64,000 nucleotides of DNA from Protaetiibacter sp. SSC-01 (GCF_014483895.1 NZ_CP059987.1:2542001-2606000), one strand, 5' to 3'. Shown: positions 1 through 8,367, numbered from the stretch's first letter. The notes: generated by a model from the sequence alone, not told the origin. Made by a program: numbers and translations.

Positions 1-66
1 ACCGATCACGAAGTCGGGGGCGAACTCGAGGCCGTGGGCACGGTAGTCGTCGGATGCGGGGGGCAT
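1..66 (-). CDS. GH1 family beta-glucosidase, N-terminal fragment (cut by window edge)
   Basis: Only the first 22 codons are inside the window, starting ATG-CCC-CCC and reading MPPASDDYRAHGLEF then APDFVIG. The F-x-PDF-hydrophobic-x-G segment is the hallmark start of GH1 beta-glucosidases, which normally continue with a TASYQIEG-like stretch. An in-frame ATG six codons upstream (position 84) is an alternative start. A purine-rich GGAAGAG precedes the chosen ATG by nine bases. The gene lies after the ROK repressor gene in the same direction, separated by a palindromic repeat, and next to a xylo-oligosaccharide import operon. A role in hydrolysing imported oligosaccharides is inferred. The identification rests on a short stretch, so it is moderate. 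Confidence 0.6.
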   Translation of the reverse strand, partial: MPPASDDYRAHGLEFAPDFVIG

Positions 67-81
67 CCCCCCATTCTCTTC

Positions 82-147
82 CATAGTTCCCGTTCCGCGT
101 CTTTGTTCCCGAAGGAACGGGTGCGAACACGCGGAACGGGAACTATG
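82..147. repeat. 66-bp palindromic intergenic repeat, family A copy 1
   Basis: The arms CATAGTTCCCGTTCCGCG and CGCGGAACGGGAACTATG are perfect 18-bp inverted repeats around a 30-base centre that contains GAAGGAACGGG. A second copy, in inverted orientation and with only a few differences in the centre, lies just after metB (21363-21428). The TAG stop codon of the ROK gene (143-145) lies inside this copy. It could fold as a strong hairpin and act as a bidirectional terminator between the ROK and GH1 genes. There is no T-run, so terminator function is inferred. Confidence 0.85.
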
Positions 148-1318
148 AGGAGGCGTAGGTGGCGGGGTCGGCGAGGATCGCCGAGAACGCGAGCTCGGCG
201 GCGCCGATGAGCAGACGGTCACGGCCGAGGGCGGCCGGACGGATGCGCGTCCCCTCCCACGCGACGGGGAGCGTGCGCGCCGAGACGGCCGCCTCGAGCG
301 CGGACGCATCCCATTTGAGGAGCGTCGCGAGGAAGCCGCCGAGCACGACGAGCTCCGGCCCGAGCACGTTGATGGCGTTGCCGAGCGCGCCGCCGAGCAC
401 GATCTGCTGACGCGCGAGCTCGGCGTGCAGCCGCTTGTCGGTCGAGGAGAGCACGGCGGCCTCGAACTCGGGCTCGTCGAGGCTGTGCGGCCCGAGGATC
501 TCGAGCAGCCGTGCGCGGCTCACCTCCTCCTCGAGCGTGCCGCCGACGGTCGCCCGGTGGGCGGGGTCGTCGAGGCGCGGCCGGTTGTGGCCGAACTCGC
601 CCGCGTAGCCGTAGGCGCCGCGGTAGGGCTGACCGTTCACGATGACGCCGCCGCCGATGCCGCTCGCGCCGCCGTTGAGGTACACGAGCTGGTCGACGCC
701 ACGGCCGACGCCGAAGAGGCGCTCGGCGAGGGCGCCGAGGGTCGCGTCGTTGTCGGCGACCGTGGGCAGTCCGACGACCGACTCGACGAGCCGCGCGAAC
801 GCGCTCTCGCGCCATCCGAGGTGGGGCGCCCAGCGCACGACCCCGTCGCTCGCACGCACGAGACCGGGCACGGCGAGGCCGACGCCGACGAGCACGCGCT
901 CCTTCGCGGGGCCGGCGCGCAGCTCGTCGACGATCCCGCCGATGGTCGCGGCCGCCTCCTCGGGACTCGCGATGTGGTCGAGCTCACGACGGATGCGGTG
1001 GTCGAGTCGCCCGCCGAGACCGACGAGCGCGACGGTCACGGCGTCGATCTCGGGGTTGACGGCGATGATCGCGGGTCGCGGATCGGGCAGCACGCGGCGC
1101 GAGGGCCGGCCGACGCGGTTGGTCGCGCCCGGGTCGCCCTCGAGCACGAGGCCGAGGTCGACGAGCTCGGCGACGAGCGCGCCGATCGTCGAGCGGTTGA
1201 GGCCCGTGAGCGCGGTCAGGTCGGCCCGCGAGGGCTCTCCCCCGCGGTGGACGAGCTCGAGCACTGTCGAAAGGTTTCGACGCCGGACGGAGTCGACGGT
1301 GTCTCCCAGTGCTGCCAC
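143..1318 (-). CDS. ROK family transcriptional repressor (xylose/xylobiose-responsive type)
   Basis: The protein of about 391 residues has an N-terminal winged HTH (GEPSRADLTALTGLNRSTIG), as in MarR-like ROK repressors. A ROK sugar-kinase-like domain follows, with VGVGLAVPGLV, a DNDATLGALAE segment, and YLNGGASGIGGGVIVNG where kinases bind sugar and metal. The HTH marks it as a repressor rather than a glucokinase. GTG at 1318 is preferred because AAGG lies eight bases upstream; GTG at 1327 would add three residues. It is divergent from the sugar-binding lipoprotein and importer. By analogy with XylR/NagC-type repressors it probably senses a pentose or xylo-oligosaccharide and represses that operon and itself. 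The inducer is inferred from context. Confidence 0.88.
   Translation of the reverse strand: MAALGDTVDSVRRRNLSTVLELVHRGGEPSRADLTALTGLNRSTIGALVAELVDLGLVLEGDPGATNRVGRPSRRVLPDPRPAIIAVNPEIDAVTVALVGLGGRLDHRIRRELDHIASPEEAAATIGGIVDELRAGPAKERVLVGVGLAVPGLVRASDGVVRWAPHLGWRESAFARLVESVVGLPTVADNDATLGALAERLFGVGRGVDQLVYLNGGASGIGGGVIVNGQPYRGAYGYAGEFGHNRPRLDDPAHRATVGGTLEEEVSRARLLEILGPHSLDEPEFEAAVLSSTDKRLHAELARQQIVLGGALGNAINVLGPELVVLGGFLATLLKWDASALEAAVSARTLPVAWEGTRIRPAALGRDRLLIGAAELAFSAILADPATYASS
1266..1281. promoter_or_regulatory. Palindrome GTCGAAA-GG-TTTCGAC inside the 5' end of the ROK gene
   Basis: The 16-bp site has perfect 7-bp arms around GG and lies about 13-18 codons into the ROK coding sequence. 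It is built from the same TCGAAA/TTTCGA half-sites as the site in the leader of the divergent importer operon, so it may be an auxiliary operator. No binding evidence is available. Confidence 0.45.
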
Positions 1319-1414
1319 GAGGCACACCTTAGCGCCTGTTCCGCGCCCGCGGATCCCAAGGAGTACAGGGGCGTTCGCCCCCCGGTTGGGGGATCAACCG
1401 TTATTTTGTTGTTA

Positions 1415-1444
1415 TTGACGGCAATTGACCCCCGTGCGTATGAT
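1415..1444 (+). promoter_or_regulatory. Candidate promoter of the sugar importer operon
   Basis: TTGACG (1415-1420) is separated by 18 bases from TATGAT (1439-1444), close to the vegetative sigma-factor consensus. It lies about 58 bases upstream of the lipoprotein start. A second TTGACC at 1425-1430 is too close to be the -35 element. Confidence 0.6.
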
Positions 1445-1461
1445 CGCCGCATCCCAACCAC

Positions 1462-1481
1462 TTTCGACGTGGATGTCGAAA
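1462..1481. promoter_or_regulatory. Operator-like palindrome TTTCGAC-N6-GTCGAAA
   Basis: Perfect 7-bp arms lie between the candidate -10 element and the start codon of the sugar-binding lipoprotein. A repressor here would block elongation or promoter escape. A further TTTCGA (1483-1488) and TTCGAA (1495-1500) follow immediately. Candidate binders are the divergent ROK protein or the LacI protein encoded at 13246-14262. Confidence 0.55.
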
Positions 1482-1501
1482 CTTTCGAGAGGTGTTCGAA
1501 G

Positions 1502-2791
1502 ATGAACAAAGCCCGGATCACTCGGGTGGGAGCGGTCGCCACGGCGACGGCCCTCGCAATCGGCTTGACCGCCTGCACCACCGGCGGCGACAACGGCGAC
1601 GGCGACACCGTCACCATCACGTGGTGGCACAACGCGACCGCCGACCCGCAGAAGGCGATGTGGGAGGAGGTGGCCAAGGAGTTCGAGGAGGCCAACCCCG
1701 GCGTCAAGGTCGAGGTCACCGGCTACCAGAACGAGGACCTCCAGCGCACCCTCATCCCGAACGCGCTCCAGTCCGGCGACGCGCCCGACATCTTCATGGT
1801 CTGGCCCGGCGGCGAGGTCCGCTCGCAGGCCGAGGCCGGCTACCTCAAGGACCTTACCGACGTCCTGGCCGACACCATCTCCGAGTACGGCGGAACGGTG
1901 AAGCCGTGGCAGGTCGAGGGCAAGCAGTACGCCATCCCCTACACCTTCGGCATCGAGGGTTTCTGGTACAACAAGGACCTCTTCGAGGCCGCCGGCATCG
2001 ACGAGGTGCCCGAGACGCTCCCCGAGCTCGAGGAGGCCAACGAGAAGCTCCGCGCGACCGGCGTCGCGCCGATCGCCGTCGGTGCGGGCGACCTGTGGCC
2101 GGCCGGTCACTGGTGGTACCAGTTCGCTCTCGCCGCGTGCTCGACCGAGACGCTGCAGACGGCCATCCCGGCGCTCGACTTCAGCGACCCCTGCTGGGTC
2201 GAGGCGGGCGAGCTGCTGCAGGACTTCGTCGCGACCGAGCCCTTCCAGGACGGTTTCCTCGCGAGCTCCGGCCAGCAGGGCGCTGACAGCTCGGCGGGTC
2301 TCGTCGCGAACGGCAACGCCGCGATGGAGCTCATGGGCGCGTGGAACGCCGGCCAGATCGGCTCCCTCACGCCCGACGCGACCGTGCCCGAGTGGCTCGG
2401 CTGGTTCCCGATGGTGAGCGTCCCCGGCACCGCGGGTGACCCGACGATCACCATGGGCGGCGGCGACGGCTTCGGCGTCTCGGCCGACGCGCCCGACGAG
2501 GCCGTCGAGCTGCTCAAGTACATCGCGAGCGCCGACGTGCAGAAGCGCTTCGCCGAGACCGGCGCCGGCATCCCGGCTCACCCGGACGCGGTGGACTCGC
2601 TGACCGACCCGAGCCTCAAGTCGATCGCCGAGGGCCTCGCCGGCTCCTCGTACGTGCAGCTCTGGCTGGACAGCGACCTGGGCCCGACCTTCGGCAACCC
2701 GCTCAACCAGGCCATCGTGAACCTCATGGCGGGCACCGGCACGCCCGAGGACATCGTGAAGGCGCTCAAGGACACGGCCGCCACGCTGTAG
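1502..2791 (+). CDS. Sugar ABC transporter substrate-binding lipoprotein (xylobiose-type)
   Basis: The predicted 429-residue lipoprotein begins with a charged N-region and hydrophobic segment ending in the lipobox LTAC, with Cys25 as the likely lipidated residue. The mature part has the family 1 solute-binding layout: TVTITWWHN, ANPGVKVEV, APDIFMVWPGG, and YAIPYTFGIEGFWYNKDLF. It would capture an oligosaccharide outside the membrane and deliver it to the two permeases encoded directly downstream. Neighbouring GH3 and GH10 genes point to xylobiose or xylo-oligosaccharides, as in streptomycete BxlE, but the substrate is inferred. A strong hairpin just after the gene may help keep its transcript more abundant than the permease transcripts. 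Confidence 0.9.
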   Translation: MNKARITRVGAVATATALAIGLTACTTGGDNGDGDTVTITWWHNATADPQKAMWEEVAKEFEEANPGVKVEVTGYQNEDLQRTLIPNALQSGDAPDIFMVWPGGEVRSQAEAGYLKDLTDVLADTISEYGGTVKPWQVEGKQYAIPYTFGIEGFWYNKDLFEAAGIDEVPETLPELEEANEKLRATGVAPIAVGAGDLWPAGHWWYQFALAACSTETLQTAIPALDFSDPCWVEAGELLQDFVATEPFQDGFLASSGQQGADSSAGLVANGNAAMELMGAWNAGQIGSLTPDATVPEWLGWFPMVSVPGTAGDPTITMGGGDGFGVSADAPDEAVELLKYIASADVQKRFAETGAGIPAHPDAVDSLTDPSLKSIAEGLAGSSYVQLWLDSDLGPTFGNPLNQAIVNLMAGTGTPEDIVKALKDTAATL

Positions 2792-2822
2792 GCGTCCGCC
2801 CAAGGAACTGTCACTCAAGACA

Positions 2823-3791
2823 ATGACAAGCACCATTCAGGCAGGGCCCGCGGTCAACGCGGGCCCTGCCGCCCCACCCGCCCACACCCGCAAGCGCCGC
2901 GTCGACGGCCGCAAGTGGCTCGAGATCGCGCTCTTCGCCGGTCCCGCGCTCATCGTCTTCGTCGGCTTCGTGATCCTGCCGGTCGTGCTCGCCGCCGTGT
3001 ACAGCTTCTTCAACTGGAACGGCCTCGGCCCGCTCGAGCGCTTCATCGGCTTCGACAACTACATCCGCGCGCTGACGGATCCACTCTTCCTCAAGTCGAT
3101 CGGCAACAACTTCACGGTCGTCGCGCTCTCCCTCCTCATCCAGGGACCGCTCGCGATCATCGTCGCCCTGCTGCTCAACCGCCGTATGCGCGGGCGCACC
3201 ATCATCCGTGCCGCGATCTTCGTGCCGTACGTGCTGGCCGAGGTCATCGCGGGTCTCTCCTGGAAGCTCCTGCTGTCGCCCCGCGGCGGCTTCAACGCCT
3301 TCCTCACGAGCATCGGGCTCGGCGACCTCGCCCAGCCCTGGCTCGCCCAGCCGGACACCGCCCTCTGGGTCATGTTCGGCATCCTCACCTGGAAGTACCT
3401 GGGCTTCGCGATCCTGCTCATGCTCGCGGGACTCCAGGGCGTGCCCGAGGAGCTCTCCGAGGCAGCGGCGATCGACGGTGCCAGCTGGTGGAAGATCCAG
3501 TGGCACATCACGATCCCGCTGCTCGGCCCCACCATCCGCATCTGGGCCTTCCTGTCGATCATCGGCTCGCTGCAGCTGTTCGACATGGTCTGGGTCACCA
3601 CCAAGGGCGGCCCCGTCGGGGCCACGAGCACGATGGCGACGTACATGATCCAGTACGGCCAGGGGAACCCCGGCTACGGAAGCTCCGTCGCCGTCATCCT
3701 GTTCCTGATCTCGCTCGTGATCGCCGTGCTCTACCAGCGCCACGCCATGCGTCGTGACCTCGGAACGTCCGACGCTCGAGGAGATGACTGA
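2823..3791 (+). CDS. Sugar ABC transporter permease, MalF-like (BxlF-type)
   Basis: The 322-residue inner-membrane protein has about six hydrophobic segments and the cytoplasmic EAA loop ELSEAAAIDGASWWKIQ that docks onto the ATPase. It forms a heterodimer with the next permease. ATG at 2823 is preceded by AAGGA about 15 bases upstream, which is rather distant. No ATG, GTG or TTG lies between it and the first transmembrane segment, so it is the only sensible start. An unusual feature is that codons 7 to 16 form a perfect 13-bp RNA hairpin, encoding the repeated AGPAVNAGPAA. No ATPase gene is nearby, so a shared MsiK-type ATPase elsewhere is likely, as is usual for actinobacterial carbohydrate importers of this class. 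Confidence 0.93.
   Translation: MTSTIQAGPAVNAGPAAPPAHTRKRRVDGRKWLEIALFAGPALIVFVGFVILPVVLAAVYSFFNWNGLGPLERFIGFDNYIRALTDPLFLKSIGNNFTVVALSLLIQGPLAIIVALLLNRRMRGRTIIRAAIFVPYVLAEVIAGLSWKLLLSPRGGFNAFLTSIGLGDLAQPWLAQPDTALWVMFGILTWKYLGFAILLMLAGLQGVPEELSEAAAIDGASWWKIQWHITIPLLGPTIRIWAFLSIIGSLQLFDMVWVTTKGGPVGATSTMATYMIQYGQGNPGYGSSVAVILFLISLVIAVLYQRHAMRRDLGTSDARGDD
2840..2870 (+). promoter_or_regulatory. Perfect 13-bp stem-loop inside the start of the MalF-like permease gene
   Basis: GGCAGGGCCCGCG, a five-base loop and the exact complement CGCGGGCCCTGCC form a very stable hairpin about 50 bases after the binding-protein stop codon. Intercistronic hairpins commonly protect the binding-protein mRNA from 3' decay and lower permease expression. 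Here the element is translated, covering permease codons 7-16. The folding is read directly; the effect on expression is inferred. Confidence 0.7.
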
Positions 3792-3792
3792 C

Positions 3793-4662
3793 ATGTCGAC
3801 CGCAACCGCACCTGCAGCCCAGGCCGGCTCGCGCTTCGGCTGGCGCTCGCCCGTCGTCTACGTGGTCGCCCTCACGGCGATCCTCGTGTCGATCATCCCC
3901 GTGCTCTACATCTGGATCTCGGGCTTCCGCACGAGCGCCGACCTCAACGCGAACCCGGGCGGCTGGCCCGACCCGTGGTTCCTCGGGAACTACGCGAACG
4001 TGCTGTCGAGCCCGCGGTTCTGGGGTTCGGTGTTCTCGTCGTCGCTCGTCGCCGTGGGCACCACCGCCGGCGTCGTGGTGCTCGGACTGTGCGCGGCCTA
4101 CGTGCTCGCGCGCTACACGTTCCGCGGACGCCAGTGGCTCTACACCTTCTTCTCGGCCGGGCTCATGTTCCCGCTCACGGTCGCGGCGCTGCCGCTCAGC
4201 ATCCTGCTGCGCGACATCGGCCTGCACGGCACGTTCCTCGGTGTGATCATCCCGCAGGTGGCGTTCTCGCTGCCCGTGACGATCATCATCCTCGTGCCGT
4301 TCCTGCGCGCGATCCCGAACGAGATCGAGGAGGCCGCCCAGATCGACGGCGCGAGCCGCATCGGCTTCTTCTGGCGGATCGTGCTGCCGCTCTCGCTGCC
4401 CGGTCTCATCACGGTCGGCGTGCTCGCGTTCCTCGGTTCGTGGAACGGCTACCTGCTGCCCCTCCTCGTGATGGCGGCCGGCGGCATGCCGCAGGACCTG
4501 TGGACCCTGCCGCTCGGCGTGCAGCAGTTCTCGACGCAGTACTCGCAGGACACGGGTGCCGTGCTCGCGTACACCTCGCTCGCGATGATCCCCGCCCTCG
4601 TGTTCTTCCTCGCCGCTGAGCGCCGCATCGTCGGCGGTCTCACGGGCGCGGTGAAGGGATAG
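3793..4662 (+). CDS. Sugar ABC transporter permease, MalG-like (BxlG-type)
   Basis: The 289-residue permease has about six transmembrane segments and the EAA loop EIEEAAQIDGASRIGFFWR. The start ATG at 3793 has GAGGAG nine bases upstream; an in-frame ATG at 3784 would place that site directly against the start. It begins one base after the MalF-like stop codon, so the two are translationally coupled. It pairs with that permease to form the channel for the oligosaccharide bound by the upstream lipoprotein. Family assignment is firm; the sugar is inferred from the GH3 and GH10 genes that follow. Confidence 0.93.
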   Translation: MSTATAPAAQAGSRFGWRSPVVYVVALTAILVSIIPVLYIWISGFRTSADLNANPGGWPDPWFLGNYANVLSSPRFWGSVFSSSLVAVGTTAGVVVLGLCAAYVLARYTFRGRQWLYTFFSAGLMFPLTVAALPLSILLRDIGLHGTFLGVIIPQVAFSLPVTIIILVPFLRAIPNEIEEAAQIDGASRIGFFWRIVLPLSLPGLITVGVLAFLGSWNGYLLPLLVMAAGGMPQDLWTLPLGVQQFSTQYSQDTGAVLAYTSLAMIPALVFFLAAERRIVGGLTGAVKG

Positions 4663-4664
4663 GG

Positions 4665-7031
4665 ATGTCGCTCGACGTCGGTGTCGTCCCGGTCTGGCGC
4701 GACACCACTCAGCCCACGGCCGTGCGCGTCGAGGCGCTCATCTCCGAGATGACGCTCGACGAGAAGCTCGCCCAGCTCTACGGGATCTGGGTGGGTGCGG
4801 ATGCGTCGGGCGGCGAGGTCGCCCCGCACCAGAACGAGATGATCGACGACGTCGACATCGAGCAGCTGCTGCCCACGGGCCTCGGCCAGCTGACGCGGCC
4901 CTTCGGGACCGCGCCCGTCGATCCCGCCCTGGGTGCGCTCTCGCTGCAGCGCACCCAGGAGCGGATCGCCGCGTCGAACCGCTTCGGCATCCCCGCCGTC
5001 GCTCACGAGGAGTGCCTCGCGGGCTTCGCGACGTGGGGCGCGACCGCCTACCCCGTGCCGCTCGCGTGGGGCGCGACCTTCGACCCGGCCCTCGTGCGCG
5101 AGATGGCGGGACGCATCGGCTCCGACATGCGCTCGGTCGGCGTGCACCAGGGTCTCGCGCCCGTGCTCGACGTCGTGCGCGACGCCCGGTGGGGCCGCGT
5201 CGAGGAGACCATCGGCGAGGACCCGTACCTCGTCGGCACGGTCGCGACGGCCTACGTGCAGGGTCTCGAGCGCGCGGGCATCGTCGCGACGCTCAAGCAC
5301 TTCGTGGGCTACTCGGCCTCGAAGGCGGGCCGCAACCTCGCGCCCGTCTCGGTCGGCCCCCGCGAGCTCGCGGACGTGCTGCTGCCTCCCTTCGAGATGG
5401 CCGTGCGCGAGGGCGGCGTGCGCTCCGTCATGAACGCGTACACCGACATCGACGGGGTGCCGACGGCCGCCGACCGCGGGCTGCTCACCGAGCTGCTGCG
5501 CGAGAGGTGGGGCTTTACGGGCACCGTCGTGGCCGACTACTACTCGGTCGGGTTCCTCGCGGCGCTGCACGGCGTCGTGGCGGAGGGCGACTGGGGCGCG
5601 GCCGCGGTCGCGGCCCTCGACGCCGGCATCGACGTCGAGCTGCCGACGGTGCGCGGCTACGGCGCCCCGCTCGCCGAGGAGGTGCACGCGGGCCGCCTCG
5701 ACGAGGCGGTCGTCGACACCGCCCTGCGCCGCGTGCTGACCCAGAAGGTGGACCTCGGCCTGCTCGACGACGCGTGGTCGCCCGTGCCGAACGCCCTCGC
5801 GGGCGCGGATGCGGATGACGCGGCCGCCCTGCGCGGAAGCGTCGATCTCGACTCGGCCGAGAACCGCGAGCTCGCGAGGCGCCTCGCCGAGCGCGCGATC
5901 GTGCTGCTCAAGAACGACGGCGTGCTGCCGCTCGCGAAGCCCGCCCGCATCGCCGTCGTCGGCCCGACCGCCGACGACCCGTACGCGGTGCTCGGCTGCT
6001 ACTCCTTCCCCGCGCACGTCGGCGTGCAGCATCCGGAGACCCCGATCGGCATCGCCCTGCCGACGCTGCTGGAGTCGCTGCGCGCGGAGTTCCCCGACAG
6101 CGACCTCGTCTACGTGCAGGGCACGAGCGTCGACGGCGGCGAGACCGCCGAGATCCCGGCCGCCGTCGCGGCCGCGGCCGACGCGGATGTCGTCATCGTC
6201 GCCCTCGGCGACCGTGCGGGCCTCTTCGGACGCGGCACGAGCGGCGAGGGCTGCGACGTCGAGTCGCTCGACCTGCCGGGCGCGCAGCAGCAGCTGCTCG
6301 ACGCGGTCATCGGCGCGGGCACGCCCGCCGTCGTGACGCTCCTCGCGGGCCGCCCGTACGCGCTCGGCTCCGCACCGGAGCAGGCGGGCGCCATCATCGA
6401 GGCGTTCTTCCTCGGCGAGGAGGGCACCCCCGCGATCGCGGGCGCGCTCAGCGGTCGCGTGAACCCGGCCGGCCGCCTGCCGGTGAGCGTCCCCGCGACG
6501 CCCGGCGCGCAACCGTCGAGCTACCTCGCGGCGCCCCTCGCGCGCAGCAGCGGGGTGTCGAGCATCGACCCGACGCCCGCCTACTGGTTCGGCCACGGGC
6601 TCTCGTACTCGACATTCGCGTGGAGCGACCTCGGCGTCTCGGGCAAGGTCTTCTCGCAGACCGTCGACGTGCGCGTCGAGGTCGCCAACACAGGCGACCG
6701 CGCGGGATCGGATGTCGTGCAGCTCTACCTGCACGACCCCGTCGCGAGCGTCGTGCGCCCCGTGCAGCGCCTCATCTCGTACGCACGCGTCGACCTCGAG
6801 CCCGGCCAGTCGGCCACGGTCTCGTTCCGCGTGCCGGCCGAGCTCGCGTCGTTCACGGGCCGCGACGGCCGCCGCATCGTCGAGCCGGGCACGCTCGTGC
6901 TGGGCCTCGGCCGCTCGGCGGGCGACATCGTGTTCGAGCACGCCGTCGAGCTCACGGGCGAGACGCGCGAGGTCGACCACACGCGCCCGCTGCACGCCGA
7001 CGTCACCGTGACCCCCACGTCAGGTGGTTGA
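4665..7031 (+). CDS. Glycoside hydrolase family 3 (beta-xylosidase/beta-glucosidase)
   Basis: The 788-residue protein has no signal peptide, so it should act in the cytoplasm on imported oligosaccharides. The N-terminal GH3 barrel is recognised by HEECLAGF, WGRVEETIGEDPYL and TLKHFVGYS (about residue 210). The nucleophile Asp lies in VVADYYSV near residue 291. A C-terminal alpha/beta sandwich contains AIVLLKNDGVLPL and ALGDRAGLFGRGTSGEG, and a fibronectin-III-like end carries VQLYLHDP. The early HEE and position in a xylo-oligosaccharide operon favour beta-xylosidase (BxlA-like), with beta-glucosidase the alternative. The start follows the permease stop by two bases. The last two codons and stop are part of the 44-bp repeat. 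Confidence 0.9.
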   Translation: MSLDVGVVPVWRDTTQPTAVRVEALISEMTLDEKLAQLYGIWVGADASGGEVAPHQNEMIDDVDIEQLLPTGLGQLTRPFGTAPVDPALGALSLQRTQERIAASNRFGIPAVAHEECLAGFATWGATAYPVPLAWGATFDPALVREMAGRIGSDMRSVGVHQGLAPVLDVVRDARWGRVEETIGEDPYLVGTVATAYVQGLERAGIVATLKHFVGYSASKAGRNLAPVSVGPRELADVLLPPFEMAVREGGVRSVMNAYTDIDGVPTAADRGLLTELLRERWGFTGTVVADYYSVGFLAALHGVVAEGDWGAAAVAALDAGIDVELPTVRGYGAPLAEEVHAGRLDEAVVDTALRRVLTQKVDLGLLDDAWSPVPNALAGADADDAAALRGSVDLDSAENRELARRLAERAIVLLKNDGVLPLAKPARIAVVGPTADDPYAVLGCYSFPAHVGVQHPETPIGIALPTLLESLRAEFPDSDLVYVQGTSVDGGETAEIPAAVAAAADADVVIVALGDRAGLFGRGTSGEGCDVESLDLPGAQQQLLDAVIGAGTPAVVTLLAGRPYALGSAPEQAGAIIEAFFLGEEGTPAIAGALSGRVNPAGRLPVSVPATPGAQPSSYLAAPLARSSGVSSIDPTPAYWFGHGLSYSTFAWSDLGVSGKVFSQTVDVRVEVANTGDRAGSDVVQLYLHDPVASVVRPVQRLISYARVDLEPGQSATVSFRVPAELASFTGRDGRRIVEPGTLVLGLGRSAGDIVFEHAVELTGETREVDHTRPLHADVTVTPTSGG

Positions 7032-7066
7032 GGAGCGACCGCCGCAGGCGGACGCGTCTCGAAACC
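7023..7066 (+). repeat. 44-bp repeat (family D) bridging the GH3 stop and the GH10 start
   Basis: The element starts GGTGGTTGAGGAGCG and ends GACGCGTCTCGAAACC. Three more copies of exactly this length lie at 31020-31187, and shorter relatives starting GGTTGAGTAG and ending CGAAACC lie at 26022-26110 and 63701-63882. This copy supplies the last two codons and stop of the GH3 gene and about the first 14 codons of the GH10 gene. Confidence 0.85.
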
Positions 7067-8301
7067 GCCGCCCGGCACCGCCCCACCGGGTCGGCGAGCT
7101 GCACCTGCGGCTCGTCGACCCGGAGGGCGCCCCGCTCGCCGAGCGCGAGGTCGTCGTCGAGCAGACGCGGCACGCCTTCGCCTTCGGGTCGACGGGCTTC
7201 GAGCTCATCCCCCACGCGAACGGGGAGGCGGATGCCGCGGCGCTCGCCGAGCACTGGCTCGGCGTGTTCGACACGGCAACGCTCCCCTTCTACCGAGGCG
7301 ACTTCGAGCCCGAGCCAGGCGTGACGCAGACCGACCGCATCCGCGCCGCCGCGCGCTGGTTCGCCGACCGCGACGTTCGCCTCAAGGGCCACCCGCTCGT
7401 GTGGCACACCGTCAAGGCGCCGTGGATGGACGCGCTCTCGCTCGACGAGGGCTGGCGCGTGACGCTCGAGCGCGTGCGCCGCGAGGTCGGAGCCTTCCGC
7501 GGTCTCGTCGACACGTGGGACGTCGTCAACGAGGCCGTCATCATGCCCGTCTTCGAGAACGAGCCCGACGGAGTGCCCAACGTCATCTCGCGCATCGCGC
7601 GGGCGAAGGGGCGCATCCCGCTCATCCGCGAGGCGTTCGACGCCGCGCGCGAGACGAACCCCGGCGCGACGCTGCTCATCAACGACTTCGACCTCTCGAG
7701 CGCGTACGAGTGCCTCATCGAGGGCCTGCTCGAGAACGGCGTGCGCATCGACGCGATCGGCCTGCAGACGCACATGCACCAGGGCTACTGGGGCGAGGAG
7801 ACGATGCTCGCGATGGTCGACCGCTTCGCGCGCTACGGCCTGCCGCTGCACCTCACCGAGAACACGCTGCTGTCGGGCGAGCTCATGCCCGCGCACATCG
7901 TCGACCTCAACGATTACCAGCCCGACTCGTGGCCCTCGACGCCCGAGGGCGAGGCGCGGCAGGCCGACGAGCTCGTGCGACACTACCGCTCGCTCGTCGG
8001 GCATCCGTCGGTGCAGTCGATCACCTATTGGGGCATCACGGATGCGGGGGCCTGGCTCGGCGCACCGGCCGGCCTCCTGCGCGCCGACGGCTCGCGCAAG
8101 CCCGCGTACGACGCGCTGCGCGAGCTCGTGCGCGGCGAGTGGTGGCTTCCCCCGACCCGGATCCGCACGGACGACGATGGGGTCGTCCGTGTGTCCGGCT
8201 TCCTCGGCGACTACCGCGTCACCCTGGGCGACCGCACCGCGGCGTTCTCGATCGAGCGCTCCGGAACGGATGCGGCGCTCGACCCCCTCGTGCTCGCCTG
8301 A
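7024..8301 (+). CDS. Cytoplasmic endo-1,4-beta-xylanase-like hydrolase, GH10
   Basis: The 425-residue GH10 enzyme has no signal peptide. GH10 features are HPLVWHTVKAPWM, the acid/base Glu170 in WDVVNEAV, LINDFDLSS, IDAIGLQTHMH, and Glu279 in LHLTEN at the nucleophile position (usually TELD). SITYWGITDAGAWLG matches the conserved WG-x-TD-x-x-SW region. It probably cleaves short imported xylo-oligosaccharides or aryl-xylosides together with the GH3 enzyme. The only start codon before the conserved region is GTG at 7024, which overlaps the GH3 gene by eight bases. Its first residues, MVEERPPQADASRN, are encoded by the 44-bp repeat, and the true fold begins near residue 20. Confidence 0.88.
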   Translation: MVEERPPQADASRNRRPAPPHRVGELHLRLVDPEGAPLAEREVVVEQTRHAFAFGSTGFELIPHANGEADAAALAEHWLGVFDTATLPFYRGDFEPEPGVTQTDRIRAAARWFADRDVRLKGHPLVWHTVKAPWMDALSLDEGWRVTLERVRREVGAFRGLVDTWDVVNEAVIMPVFENEPDGVPNVISRIARAKGRIPLIREAFDAARETNPGATLLINDFDLSSAYECLIEGLLENGVRIDAIGLQTHMHQGYWGEETMLAMVDRFARYGLPLHLTENTLLSGELMPAHIVDLNDYQPDSWPSTPEGEARQADELVRHYRSLVGHPSVQSITYWGITDAGAWLGAPAGLLRADGSRKPAYDALRELVRGEWWLPPTRIRTDDDGVVRVSGFLGDYRVTLGDRTAAFSIERSGTDAALDPLVLA

Positions 8302-8324
8302 CCCGAACGGGCGAGCGCGTGAGC

Positions 8325-8357
8325 GGCGCCCGGGCCGCGCCGACGGACCCGGGCGCC
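8325..8357. terminator. Hairpin between convergent GH10 and giant xylanase genes
   Basis: GGCGCCCGGG and CCCGGGCGCC form a perfect 10-bp stem with a 13-base loop in the 66-base gap between converging genes. There is no clear T-run on either strand, as is common in actinobacteria. A bidirectional terminator role is inferred. Confidence 0.6.
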
Positions 8358-8367
8358 GCATCCTCCG

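Noticed and set aside
425-1501. Long upstream extension of the sugar-binding protein frame
   Set aside because: It runs antisense to the ROK gene and would bury the signal peptide; the ATG at 1502 starts a proper lipoprotein signal.
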